From positions 1 to 64,000 of the forward strand of contig DASXOA010000078.1 in the NCBI GenBank assembly GCA_036494675.1: a DNA stretch of 64,000 bases, read 5' to 3'. The notes beneath the pieces were generated by a model. It saw only the letters and a list, made by a program, of their open reading frames with translations. It did no database searches and had not been told where the DNA came from. This document shows, piece after piece, positions 8,289-16,468 of this stretch. The position numbers were made by a program, and so were the translations under genes. This DNA is from Rugosimonospora sp036494675 (lineage in GTDB: Bacteria > Actinomycetota > Actinomycetes > Mycobacteriales > Micromonosporaceae). Within the stretch, counting starts at the first letter, position 1. Each line of letters begins with the position of its first letter.

Positions 8289-9141
8289 GCAGCTTCAGCA
8301 GATATGAGCCATATCCGCTTTTCAGTAGCGGTTGGGCGAGCTCGCGCAGTTGATCGTCGCTCAGGAAGCCCTGCACCCAGGCTTCCTCCTCGACACATCC
8401 GATCTTGAGGTCCTGGCGCTGCTCGATCACCCGGACGAACTCCGCCGCCTGGACCAGGGAGTCGAAGGTGCCCGTGTCCAGCCACGCGGTGCCCCGGTCG
8501 AGGACCGCGACCTTGAGCTGGCCACGCTGCCGGTACTCCTCGTTGACCGCGGTGATCTCCAACTCGCCGCGCGCGCTCGGCGTCAGCTTGCCGGCGATGT
8601 CGACCACCGCGTTGTCATAGAAGTACAGGCCGGGAACCACGTAATTGGACTTGGGCGCGCTCGGCTTCTCCTCGATCGAGAGCACCCGGCCGGAATCGTC
8701 GAACTCCACGACGCCGTACTCCCGGGGGTTGGCCACCGGATAGGCGAAGATGCAGCCGCCGACCACGTCGCTGTTCTCGACCAGCTTCCGGCCGAGCCCG
8801 ACGCCGTGGAAGATGTTGTCGCCCAGGACGAGGGCGACCGATCCGTCGCCGATGAACTCCGCACCGAGCACGAAGGCCTGCGCGATGCCGTCGGGCGTGG
8901 GCTGGACCGCGTAGGACAACGACAGCCCCCACTGGCTGCCGTCGCCGAGCAGCCGGCGGAACTGGTCCTGATCCTCCGGCGTCGTGATCACCAGGATCTC
9001 GCGGATACCGGCCATCACCAGGGTGGTCAGGGGGTAATAGATCATGGGCTTGTCGAACACCGGCATGAGCTGCTTGGAGACCGCCCGGGTGATCGGCCAG
9101 AGCCGCGAGCCGGTACCGCCGGCCAGGAGGATGCCACGCAC
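8257..9141 (-). CDS. rmlA: Glucose-1-phosphate thymidylyltransferase
   Basis: First step of dTDP-rhamnose synthesis: dTTP plus glucose-1-phosphate to dTDP-glucose. The 294 residues begin RGILLAGGTGSRLWPIT, the nucleotide-binding signature with the pyrophosphorylase Gly-rich loop and catalytic Arg, then KQLMPVFDKPMIYYPL. VLGDNIFHG and the EEKP segment are also present. The start is GTG at 9141; TAAGCT lies 6 nt upstream and there is no Shine-Dalgarno. It is the first gene of the minus-strand operon rmlA-methyltransferase-rmlC and divergent from the membrane-protein/rmlB/rmlD operon across about 200 bp. Confidence 0.97.
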   Translation of the reverse strand: MRGILLAGGTGSRLWPITRAVSKQLMPVFDKPMIYYPLTTLVMAGIREILVITTPEDQDQFRRLLGDGSQWGLSLSYAVQPTPDGIAQAFVLGAEFIGDGSVALVLGDNIFHGVGLGRKLVENSDVVGGCIFAYPVANPREYGVVEFDDSGRVLSIEEKPSAPKSNYVVPGLYFYDNAVVDIAGKLTPSARGELEITAVNEEYRQRGQLKVAVLDRGTAWLDTGTFDSLVQAAEFVRVIEQRQDLKIGCVEEEAWVQGFLSDDQLRELAQPLLKSGYGSYLLKLLDTPSGRHFG

Positions 9142-9147
9142 CGGTGG

Positions 9148-9153
9148 AGCTTA
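9148..9153 (-). promoter_or_regulatory. Candidate leaderless -10 element of rmlA
   Basis: TAAGCT ends 6 nt before the GTG at 9141. No ribosome binding site is present, consistent with a leaderless rmlA-methyltransferase-rmlC message. Confidence 0.4.
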
Positions 9154-9344
9154 GCCGGACCGTCGCGCACGCACGGGGCGGGTCGATGATTCGATCCAGA
9201 AAGATTCTTCGACACAACGCTGTGTTATCCGGACGGCACACTCCGTCGCGCGTACGATCCACCCTGGCGACAAGCCAATGGCCACCGAGCCGGTACGCAT
9301 CGAGTCCGGCGAATAGGATGATCTCTTCGGGCGGTTGACCTCCC

Positions 9345-11303
9345 ATGCCCCAAGCAGTTCTGGAACCGGCCACACAGCTGCGGCCGCGATCGCACACGAG
9401 CAGGGCACCTCGCACACTCGGCCGGTCGGCCGGGCTGATCGTCCTGGCCGTACTCGTCCCCACCGCCTGCCACCTGCTGCGCGCCGACTGGGTGCTGCCC
9501 CCGCTGATCCTGGTGGCGACGGCGAGCCTCATGCGCGGCGGCCAGACCCTGCTGGACCGGCTCATGCTGGCCCTGATGCTGCTGCTCGGCGCCACCTGCG
9601 CCGCGGGGCTGCTGCTGTCGGTGTGGCCCTGGGGGCTCAGCCCACCGGCGGTCGGCGCGCTCGCGCTGACCGTACTCGTGGTGACCGGTACGGCACTCGA
9701 CCGCAGGCCCAGCCTGCCCCGCCCCCGGCCGGCCGACGGCCTGCCGCTGCTGGCCGCCCTGGGCGGCGTCGCCTACCTGGGTGTCAGCTACCTGCGGGCC
9801 GACTTCGGCGGCCGGATCAACCGGGCGATGGCCGGTGAGGACCTCGGCCGCCACTTCAGCATCTTCGACAGCATCCGGCAGATGGGCGGCTACCTGTTCC
9901 TCGATCCGAGCGAGGCCGGCCGGCACGTGTACGCCGGCATCATCCGGTACCCGCAGGGATTCCACTTCGTCTGCGCGCTGCTGGACGGGTTCCTGCGCTC
10001 GTCGACGGCACCGGGTACCCCGACCAGCGCGTTCAACCACTTCCTCGGCTTCCACACCGCGGCGTACGGGCTGTTCATGCTGTCCGTGATCTGGGCCGCC
10101 ACCTGGATCGGCGGCCCCCTGGTACGCACCGGCGCCCGGCCCGTCGTGCTGTTCGCGTTCCTGACCCCGTTCCTGCTGTACACCGACCTGCTGGCCAACT
10201 ACGTCTCCGGGTACTCCAGCGAGATCTTCGGACTGTCGCTGGTCGCCGGCCTCGTCGCGGTGCTGGCCCGACCGCTTCCCGGCATCCGCACGCAGATCCT
10301 GGTCATCGGGGCGCTGCTCGTGGCCATCGGCTTCAGCTACTACCTCTACCTGCCCGGTGCCGCGCTGGGCAGCCTGCTGTGGCTGGTGCACCGCCGCCGG
10401 CACGTGCGCACCCGCCCGGTGTTCACGGCCGTCGTCGCGGCCGTCGCCGGAGGGCTGGCCGTCCTGCCGGCGGCGCTGGGCATGTTCGTCGGCCGGGCCG
10501 CGGAGGCGCTGAGTGCCCGCGCCAGCATCCGGGACAGCCGGGACCTGCTCATCGCGCTCACGCTGGCGATCCTGGCCGCCATCCTGTGCCGCCCCGGCGC
10601 GCGGCCCCGAACCTGGCTGCGCTACGGGCTGGCGGCCGGCGGCATGGTGGCGTCCGCCGCTGTGCTCGGCGCCTACCAGGCCATCGTCGACGGCTCGACC
10701 GGCTACTACTTCGAGAAGTCGCTGCACGCCGTCGAGGTCGCGCTGCTCGTCGGCGTCGGGGCGCTGGCCCTGCTGGTACCGCCGCCGACCCGGCCGCGGT
10801 CCGCCACGCCGCGCCGGCACCTGGCCGCCGCGCTCCCGGCGGTCCTGCTCGCCGTCGCCGTCGCCGCCGGGCTCGGCGTCGTGCGCGGAGACTCGCCGTT
10901 CCGGCCCCGGGTCACCGCGACGTCCGCCAACTGGGGCCGGGCCTGGGCCACGGGCCGGGTGATCCCGTCCGGCGCCGGCCGCACGGTGGCGTCCATCCTG
11001 CGGAACCACCCGCCGCGCCCCGGCGAGATCACCCTGGTCTTCACCGACAACGGCCTGCGCCAGTACGACCTGACGCTGTTCGTGTCGGTGTTGCGGCGCG
11101 ACGGCTCGGCCGGAATCTTCCGCGCGCTGTACGGGCAGCCCGACAACCTCGTCGACACCGACCCCTCAAGCCTGGAGGCCCTGCTGCTGGACATCCACCA
11201 GCCGGTCGAGGCGGTCGCGATGACCACGACTACGTCGGCGTTCATCCGGGACATGCGGGCCGAGCACCCCACCCTGGGGCTGCGCCTGGTCGACCTGTCG
11301 TGA
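9345..11303 (+). CDS. Large polytopic membrane protein, GT-C-like (pair A, copy 1)
   Basis: 652 residues with about 12-14 membrane helices and a C-terminal extracytoplasmic domain of roughly 120 residues. It is homologous to the next gene: both have GEDLxRHF followed by FDxIR, a YPQG-x-H stretch and an FEKSLH motif before a late helix. An acidic ED pair soon after an early helix group, then a large non-membrane C-terminal domain, fits GT-C glycosyltransferases, which use polyprenyl-phosphate sugars outside the membrane. That assignment is inference; no GT family was recognised. The ATG at 9345 has no good Shine-Dalgarno. The protein lies upstream of rmlB and rmlD, so a rhamnose-containing glycan is a plausible product. 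Confidence 0.8.
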   Translation: MPQAVLEPATQLRPRSHTSRAPRTLGRSAGLIVLAVLVPTACHLLRADWVLPPLILVATASLMRGGQTLLDRLMLALMLLLGATCAAGLLLSVWPWGLSPPAVGALALTVLVVTGTALDRRPSLPRPRPADGLPLLAALGGVAYLGVSYLRADFGGRINRAMAGEDLGRHFSIFDSIRQMGGYLFLDPSEAGRHVYAGIIRYPQGFHFVCALLDGFLRSSTAPGTPTSAFNHFLGFHTAAYGLFMLSVIWAATWIGGPLVRTGARPVVLFAFLTPFLLYTDLLANYVSGYSSEIFGLSLVAGLVAVLARPLPGIRTQILVIGALLVAIGFSYYLYLPGAALGSLLWLVHRRRHVRTRPVFTAVVAAVAGGLAVLPAALGMFVGRAAEALSARASIRDSRDLLIALTLAILAAILCRPGARPRTWLRYGLAAGGMVASAAVLGAYQAIVDGSTGYYFEKSLHAVEVALLVGVGALALLVPPPTRPRSATPRRHLAAALPAVLLAVAVAAGLGVVRGDSPFRPRVTATSANWGRAWATGRVIPSGAGRTVASILRNHPPRPGEITLVFTDNGLRQYDLTLFVSVLRRDGSAGIFRALYGQPDNLVDTDPSSLEALLLDIHQPVEAVAMTTTTSAFIRDMRAEHPTLGLRLVDLS

Positions 11304-11344
11304 CCGGACCGCGCGTTCCCCGACTCCGAGAGGCCGGTGACCCG

Positions 11345-13414
11345 ATGACCGGCAGATCCGTGATCAACGGCAGGCCCGGCCCGGCCAGCCCACGCTGGGC
11401 CGTGAGGACGGACCCGGAACCGCCCGACGTGGCACGCCGGCTGTGGTTCGCGCTCGTCACGGTCACCGGCGCCTGGATCTTCGCGCTCGGCGCGCACCTG
11501 GCGCACCTCGACGCGGTGACCCTGCTGCTGGTGATCGTGGGCACCGCGGTGACCCTGCGCAGCCCGGGCTCGCCGCTGGACCGGCTGGTCGTCGCCGTCG
11601 CGGTACTCGCCGGCGTGACCTGCGCCGGGGCGCTGGTGCTGTCGGTGTGGCCGTGGCACCTGCGGCCGCAGGTGCTCGGCGGCTGCGCGCTGAGCGGGCT
11701 CGCGCTGGTCACCGCCGTACGCGGCGAGTTGCCGGCGGTGCGGATCCGGCCCCGTACCTCGGATCTCGCCGTACTGGCTCCGGTCGGGGTGCTGGCGCTC
11801 TTCTTCCTGTGGCCCACGTTCAACGCGAGCCTCCCGGTGCGGCTCGGCAGCGTGCTGCGCGGCGAGGACCTCGCCCGGCACTTCGCGATGTTCGACACCA
11901 TCCGCCGGGTCGGCGGGTACGTCTTCCTGCACCGCACGGCGGCGGGCAGCAGCATCGCGGCCTCGGACCTCGCCTACCCGCAGGGGGCGCACCTGCTCGC
12001 CGCGGTGCTGGACAACTTCCTGACCTCGTCGTCGACGGTCGGGCAGCCCCTGACCTCGATGAGCCATTTCCTCTACTACGACCAGTTGAACTACCTGTTC
12101 CTGGTGTTCGCGGTGCTGTGGTCGGCGCGGCGGCTGGCCGGACCGGGCGTGCGCCCGCTGGCCTTCGTCCCGGTCGCCGGGATCTGCGCGGCCTACCTGC
12201 TGTTCGGCTCCCCGATCACGACCTACACCTACGGCTTCTTCCCCGAGGTCACCGGCCTCGGCCTCCTCGCCCTGCTCACCGGCGTGCTGGTCCGGCCGCT
12301 GCGCGACGTGCGGGAGCAGGTCGTCGTGATGATGTCGCTGGTCGTCGCCGTGGCCTACTGCTACTACCTGCTGCTGCCCGTCGTCGCGGTCGGCGTGCTG
12401 GGCGCCGCCGTGGTGTACCGCCACCGGCTACGGACGGCATGGCTGTTCGCGACCGTCGTTACAGTCGTCGGCGCCGCCGCGTCGGCGGTACCCCGCGTCG
12501 AGGCACACGGCGACGACGCGCTGTCCCTCCAACTGCTGCTGCAGGACTTCGGCGTGGTACGGGTGCAGCGCGGGCCGGCACTGGCGCTGGGCCTCCTGGT
12601 GCTGCTCGGGATCGGCGCGACGCGGTCCTGGTGGCGCTCCCCCGCGGTCTGGATCATGGCGGTGACCGGAGCCGGGGCGGTCGCGTTCACGGTCGGCGTC
12701 GGCGTGTACGAGACCACCGAGGTCGGCCGGACCCTGTACTTCTTCGAGAAGTCCCTGCACACCGTCATCGTGCTGCTCCTGGTCGCCAGCGGCGCCGCGA
12801 CCGGGCTGGCGCAGCGGGTGCTGCCCGTGGCGGCCCGCTCACGGGCGGCTCCGCTGGCCCGCTCACGGTCAATACCGCTGGCCCGCTCACGGGCGACACC
12901 GCTTGCCCGCTCACGGGCGACACCGCTGGCCTGCGCGCTGGCGCTCGGCCTGGTACCCGTCGCGGCGCTCGGCGGCCTGGACTGGGATCCGCAGCAGCTC
13001 GCCGGCGCAGAGTTCCACGATCCGGCGTACGGCACGAGCCCCGGCCGGCTGCTGGTCGCCGGTTCGATCTCGGAGACCGGGCCGGCCAGGACCGCGCTCA
13101 CCGTCGCGGCCGCCTTCCCCGACCCCGGCGACAAGATCACGTTGATCGCCACCGGCCGGCAGACCGACAACCTGAGCACCTTCTACACCTGGATGATGGA
13201 GCGCGACTACGGCCGGGCGTGGCGGCTGTACCCGAGCACCTTCACGACCCGCACGGCCTACGAGTACGAGGTGCTCATCCTGAGCAACCAGAGCCGGCAC
13301 TTCAGGGTGGTGACCGACAATCCGGTCACCGCGACCAGCCTCGCCACGCTCTCCATCCTCCGGCCGGACCTGCAGCTCGAGGTCGACGACCTCCGTCAGA
13401 TGCACAATTGGTGA
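11345..13414 (+). CDS. Large polytopic membrane protein, GT-C-like (pair A, copy 2)
   Basis: 689 residues, a tandem paralogue of the gene before it, with the same EDLARHFAMFDTIR, LAYPQGAH and YFFEKSLHT blocks and a similar series of membrane helices, ending in a non-membrane C-terminal domain. The start ATG at 11345 has GAGAGG about 9 nt upstream. Residues 497-528 are four in-frame copies of an octapeptide (consensus ARSRATPL) placed between the last two helices and absent from copy 1. Its stop codon overlaps a GTG that could also begin rmlB. A glycosyltransferase or polymerase-like role in polysaccharide assembly is inferred from topology and neighbours only. Confidence 0.8.
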   Translation: MTGRSVINGRPGPASPRWAVRTDPEPPDVARRLWFALVTVTGAWIFALGAHLAHLDAVTLLLVIVGTAVTLRSPGSPLDRLVVAVAVLAGVTCAGALVLSVWPWHLRPQVLGGCALSGLALVTAVRGELPAVRIRPRTSDLAVLAPVGVLALFFLWPTFNASLPVRLGSVLRGEDLARHFAMFDTIRRVGGYVFLHRTAAGSSIAASDLAYPQGAHLLAAVLDNFLTSSSTVGQPLTSMSHFLYYDQLNYLFLVFAVLWSARRLAGPGVRPLAFVPVAGICAAYLLFGSPITTYTYGFFPEVTGLGLLALLTGVLVRPLRDVREQVVVMMSLVVAVAYCYYLLLPVVAVGVLGAAVVYRHRLRTAWLFATVVTVVGAAASAVPRVEAHGDDALSLQLLLQDFGVVRVQRGPALALGLLVLLGIGATRSWWRSPAVWIMAVTGAGAVAFTVGVGVYETTEVGRTLYFFEKSLHTVIVLLLVASGAATGLAQRVLPVAARSRAAPLARSRSIPLARSRATPLARSRATPLACALALGLVPVAALGGLDWDPQQLAGAEFHDPAYGTSPGRLLVAGSISETGPARTALTVAAAFPDPGDKITLIATGRQTDNLSTFYTWMMERDYGRAWRLYPSTFTTRTAYEYEVLILSNQSRHFRVVTDNPVTATSLATLSILRPDLQLEVDDLRQMHNW
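12833..12928 (+). repeat. Four tandem 24-bp repeats inside a membrane-protein gene
   Basis: Units 12833-12856, 12857-12880, 12881-12904 and 12905-12928, all in frame and each encoding ARSRxxPL. Units 3 and 4 differ at a single base; units 1 and 2 carry a few substitutions. There are no spacers, so this is not a CRISPR array. It adds 32 basic residues to a loop of the pair A copy 2 protein. Confidence 0.95.
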
Positions 13415-13446
13415 GCGTCGTCGAGGTGTCCCCCATCACCGTCCGC

Positions 13447-13452
13447 TACACT
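13447..13452 (+). promoter_or_regulatory. Candidate -10 element for a leaderless rmlB start
   Basis: TACACT lies 9 nt before the GTG at 13462, where the RmlB N-terminus begins in homologues. There is no Shine-Dalgarno. It would allow rmlB-rmlD to be transcribed separately from the membrane-protein genes upstream. Confidence 0.3.
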
Positions 13453-13461
13453 CTCAGCCTC

Positions 13462-14490
13462 GTGAGAGTCCTCGTCACCGGCGGAGCCGGCTTCATCGGG
13501 TCGAACTACGTACGCGCCGTCCTGTCGGGGAGATATCCCAGCATGTCGGGCGCCCAGGTGACCGTCCTCGACAAGCTGACCTACTCCGGCAATCCGGATA
13601 ATCTTGCCGAATACAGCGATGATCCGCGCCTGACCTTCGTCCGCGGCGACATCTGCGACGCCCCGCTGCTGACCGACCTGCTCCCGGGGCACACGGCCGT
13701 GGTCCACTTCGCCGCCGAGTCGCACGTGGACCGCTCGATCCTCGGCGCGGCGCCGTTCGTCACCACCAACGTGCTGGGCACCCAGGTCCTGCTGGACGCC
13801 GCCCGGCTGGCCGGGGTCGAACGGTTCGTCCACGTGTCCACCGACGAGGTGTACGGCTCGATCGAGGAGGGATCCTGGACCGAGTCGTGGCCGCTGGTCC
13901 CGAACTCCCCGTACTCCGCGTCCAAGGCCAGCTCCGACCTGCTGGCGCTGGCCGCGTACCGGACCCACGGCCTGGACGTCGTGGTCACCCGGTGCTCCAA
14001 CAACTACGGGCACCACCAGTTCCCGGAGAAGGTCGTCCCGCTGTTCGTCACGAACCTGCTCGACGGCCGCAAGGTCCCCCTGTACGGCGACGGCGCCAAC
14101 ATCCGCGACTGGCTGCACGTCGACGACCACTGCCTCGGCATCCAACTGGCGCTGGAGAAGGGCCGGGGCGGCGAGGTCTACAACATCGGCGGCGGTACCG
14201 AGATGACCAACCGGGAACTCACCGAGCGGCTGCTGACCGCGTGCGGCGCGGACTGGAGCAGCGTCGAGCAGGTCACCGACCGCAAGGCGCACGACCGCCG
14301 GTACTCGCTGGACATCAGCAAGATCTCCAGCGAGCTCGGATACGCGCCGCAGGTCGACTTCGAGTCCGGGCTGGCCGCCACCGTGCGCTGGTACGCGGAC
14401 AACCGGGCCTGGTGGGAGCCCCTGAAGGCAGCCGCGTCGCTGCCCGTCGGGCCTCCTCCCAGCGCGGACGCCGGTGGAAGCGCCAGCTGA
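13462..14490 (+). CDS. rmlB: dTDP-glucose 4,6-dehydratase
   Basis: Converts dTDP-glucose to dTDP-4-keto-6-deoxyglucose, the branch point for rhamnose and for 4-amino-6-deoxy sugars. The 342-residue extended SDR begins VRVLVTGGAGFIGSNY (NAD-binding), has the STDEVYG motif with the catalytic Asp-Glu pair, YSASK with the catalytic Tyr and Lys, and RDWLHVDDH near the substrate site. I chose GTG at 13462 because RmlB proteins start here; a GTG at 13411 overlapping the previous stop would add 17 residues not usual for the family. It overlaps rmlD by 1 bp (TGATG). It may also feed the WecE-type aminotransferase 12 kb away. Confidence 0.96.
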   Translation: MRVLVTGGAGFIGSNYVRAVLSGRYPSMSGAQVTVLDKLTYSGNPDNLAEYSDDPRLTFVRGDICDAPLLTDLLPGHTAVVHFAAESHVDRSILGAAPFVTTNVLGTQVLLDAARLAGVERFVHVSTDEVYGSIEEGSWTESWPLVPNSPYSASKASSDLLALAAYRTHGLDVVVTRCSNNYGHHQFPEKVVPLFVTNLLDGRKVPLYGDGANIRDWLHVDDHCLGIQLALEKGRGGEVYNIGGGTEMTNRELTERLLTACGADWSSVEQVTDRKAHDRRYSLDISKISSELGYAPQVDFESGLAATVRWYADNRAWWEPLKAAASLPVGPPPSADAGGSAS

Positions 14491-15386
14491 TGCGGTGGCT
14501 CGTCACCGGTGCCGGCGGCATGCTCGGCCGGGACGTGTGCGCGGTGCTGGCCGAGGCCGGCGAGACCGAGGTGGCCGGGGCCACGCGGGCCGATCTCGAC
14601 CTGCTCGACCATGAGGCGCTCGCGTCGGCGGTGACCGGACGGGACGTCGTGATCAATGCGGCGGCCTGGACCGACGTGGACGGGGCGGAGACCGACGAGG
14701 CGGCCGCCACGGCGATCAACGGCGACGCCGTCGCCGACCTCGCCAGGCTGTGCAACGCGACCGGGGCGTACCTGGTCCACCTCTCCACCGACTACGTGTT
14801 CGCGGGCGACGCCGCCAGCCCGTACCCGGAGGACGCGCCGACCGCGCCCCTCAACGCGTACGGGCGGGGCAAGCTGATCGGCGAGGAGGCGGTGCTCGCC
14901 GAGCTGCCGGACCGCGGGTACGTGGTCCGGACCGCCTGGCTCTACGGCGCGCACGGCGGCAACTTCGTCGCCACGATGCTGCGGCTGGCCGCAGCGCGCG
15001 ACACGGTCGACGTGGTGGCCGACCAGGAGGGTCAGCCCACCTGGTCCTACGGCCTGGCGACGCAGCTCGTCGCGCTCGCCGGCCGGGCGGCCGGCGGGGA
15101 CGCCCCGGCCGGCCTGTACCACGGCACCGCCGCCGGGCAGACGACCTGGTACGGGCTGACCCGGGCGGTCTTCGAGGAGGCCGGTCTCGACCCGGAACGG
15201 GTCCACCCGACGACTACGGAGAGGTTCCCGCGTCCGGCCGCGCGGCCCCGGTACAGTGTGCTCGGACATGACCGGTGGAAGGTGGCCGGCCTTCCCGCAC
15301 TGCCCGACTGGCGGCACATGCTGTCCACCGCGTTGCCGCACTTCGACCCAGCCCTGATCCGTTCCGCGCAACGCGCGGCCCTGTGA
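14490..15386 (+). CDS. rmlD: dTDP-4-dehydrorhamnose reductase
   Basis: Last step to dTDP-L-rhamnose: NAD(P)H reduction of the 4-keto group. The 298 residues start MRWLVTGAGGMLGRDV (nucleotide-binding), then LVHLSTDYVFAGD and NAYGRGKLIGE, which supplies the catalytic Tyr-x-x-x-Lys. DQEGQPTWSYGLA is the conserved substrate-side segment. The ATG overlaps the rmlB stop (TGATG), giving tight coupling. The DUF2304 gene follows after 36 bp. Length and motifs are standard. Confidence 0.95.
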   Translation: MRWLVTGAGGMLGRDVCAVLAEAGETEVAGATRADLDLLDHEALASAVTGRDVVINAAAWTDVDGAETDEAAATAINGDAVADLARLCNATGAYLVHLSTDYVFAGDAASPYPEDAPTAPLNAYGRGKLIGEEAVLAELPDRGYVVRTAWLYGAHGGNFVATMLRLAAARDTVDVVADQEGQPTWSYGLATQLVALAGRAAGGDAPAGLYHGTAAGQTTWYGLTRAVFEEAGLDPERVHPTTTERFPRPAARPRYSVLGHDRWKVAGLPALPDWRHMLSTALPHFDPALIRSAQRAAL

Positions 15387-15422
15387 GAGAGCGGCCCACG
15401 GAAGCGGCCACGTGAAAGAGGC

Positions 15423-15770
15423 ATGGTGAAGCTCACGATTCTCACCGCCATCAGCGGCCTCGCTGTGTTGGTGATCATCTTTGAACTGGTTCGCCGGCGA
15501 CAGCTCCGGGAGAAGTACGCCATTCTCTGGGGCCTGGTGGGCATCGTGGTGATCCCACTCGCGATCTTCCCGGGCCTGCTGAACCCGCTGTCCCGCGCCG
15601 TCGGGGTGGCCAGCGGGGTCAGCCTGGTCCTCTTCCTGGCCGTCGTCTTCCTGCTGGTGGTCTGCATCCACCTGAGCTGGGAGGTCAGCCGGTTGGAGGA
15701 GGAGACCCGGACGCTCGCCGAGGACCTGGCACTGCTGCGTACGGAGCTCAGGGAGCGGGTCGACCAATGA
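15423..15770 (+). CDS. DUF2304 family membrane protein
   Basis: 115 residues with three membrane helices (about 5-22, 35-55 and 66-88) and a C-terminal coiled-coil stretch (about 90-112, EVSRLEEETRTLAEDLALL). The REKYAILWGLVG segment between helices 1 and 2 is the DUF2304 hallmark. DUF2304 genes often sit directly before a GT2 glycosyltransferase, as here: its stop overlaps the next start by 4 bp (ATGA). It probably acts as a small membrane partner or scaffold for that transferase; the function is not established. GAAAGAGG lies just upstream of the ATG. Confidence 0.88.
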   Translation: MVKLTILTAISGLAVLVIIFELVRRRQLREKYAILWGLVGIVVIPLAIFPGLLNPLSRAVGVASGVSLVLFLAVVFLLVVCIHLSWEVSRLEEETRTLAEDLALLRTELRERVDQ

Positions 15771-16468
15771 TCAATGGGAAGCGGGTGCTGATCGTCATCC
15801 CCGCCTGGAACGAGCAGGCCTGCGTCGCCGACGTGGTCCGCGAGGTGCGCGGCGAACTGCCCGGCGTCGGGGTGCTCGTCGTCGACGACGGGTCGAAGGA
15901 CCGGACCTCGGTGGTCGCGCGCGAGGCCGGCGCGACGGTCGCCCGGCTGCCGTACAACCTCGGGGTGGGCGGCGCGATGCGGCTGGGCTACCGGTACGGG
16001 CACGAGCACGGCTACGACGTCGTCGTCCAGATCGACGCGGACGGGCAGCACGACCCGCGCTACGTGCCGAAGCTGGTCGACGCGCTCGACGACGCCGACT
16101 TCGTGATCGGCTCCCGGTTCGCCGGCGAGGGCGATTACACCGTGCGCGGCGCGCGCAAGTGGGCGATGAGCATGCTGTCCATCGCGCTGTCGCGGATGGC
16201 CCACGCGAAGCTGACCGACACCACCTCCGGGTTCCGGGCCGCCAACCGGCGCACGATCGAGCTGCTGGCCTACTGGTACCCGGTGGAGTATCTCGGCGAC
16301 ACGATCGAGGTGCTGGTGCGGCTGCTGCGCAACGGTTACCGGGTCGCTCAGGTACCGGTGACGATGCGCCCCCGCCAGGGCGGCACGCCGAGCCACTCCC
16401 CGATCAAATCGACGGTCTACCTCGCCCGGGCCACGCTCATCTTCGCCCTGTCGATGGTCCGCAAGTGA
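15767..16468 (+). CDS. GT2 glycosyltransferase, dolichyl-phosphate-mannose-synthase type
   Basis: 233 residues of a single GT-A domain with no C-terminal membrane helices. VLIVIPAWNEQACVADV forms the nucleotide-sugar entry, VVDDGSKDRT follows, QIDADGQHDP contains the metal-binding DxD-type motif, and VIGSRFAGEG is the usual acceptor-side stretch. Such enzymes usually move a sugar from a nucleotide donor to a polyprenyl phosphate, making the donor for GT-C proteins. Its start overlaps the DUF2304 stop and its stop overlaps the flippase start (GTGA), so the three are one unit. The sugar cannot be deduced from sequence. Confidence 0.92.
   Translation: MINGKRVLIVIPAWNEQACVADVVREVRGELPGVGVLVVDDGSKDRTSVVAREAGATVARLPYNLGVGGAMRLGYRYGHEHGYDVVVQIDADGQHDPRYVPKLVDALDDADFVIGSRFAGEGDYTVRGARKWAMSMLSIALSRMAHAKLTDTTSGFRAANRRTIELLAYWYPVEYLGDTIEVLVRLLRNGYRVAQVPVTMRPRQGGTPSHSPIKSTVYLARATLIFALSMVRK

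Noticed and set aside
12833..12928. Regular repeats that could suggest a CRISPR array
   Set aside because: The units are directly adjacent without spacers, in frame, and lie inside a coding sequence.
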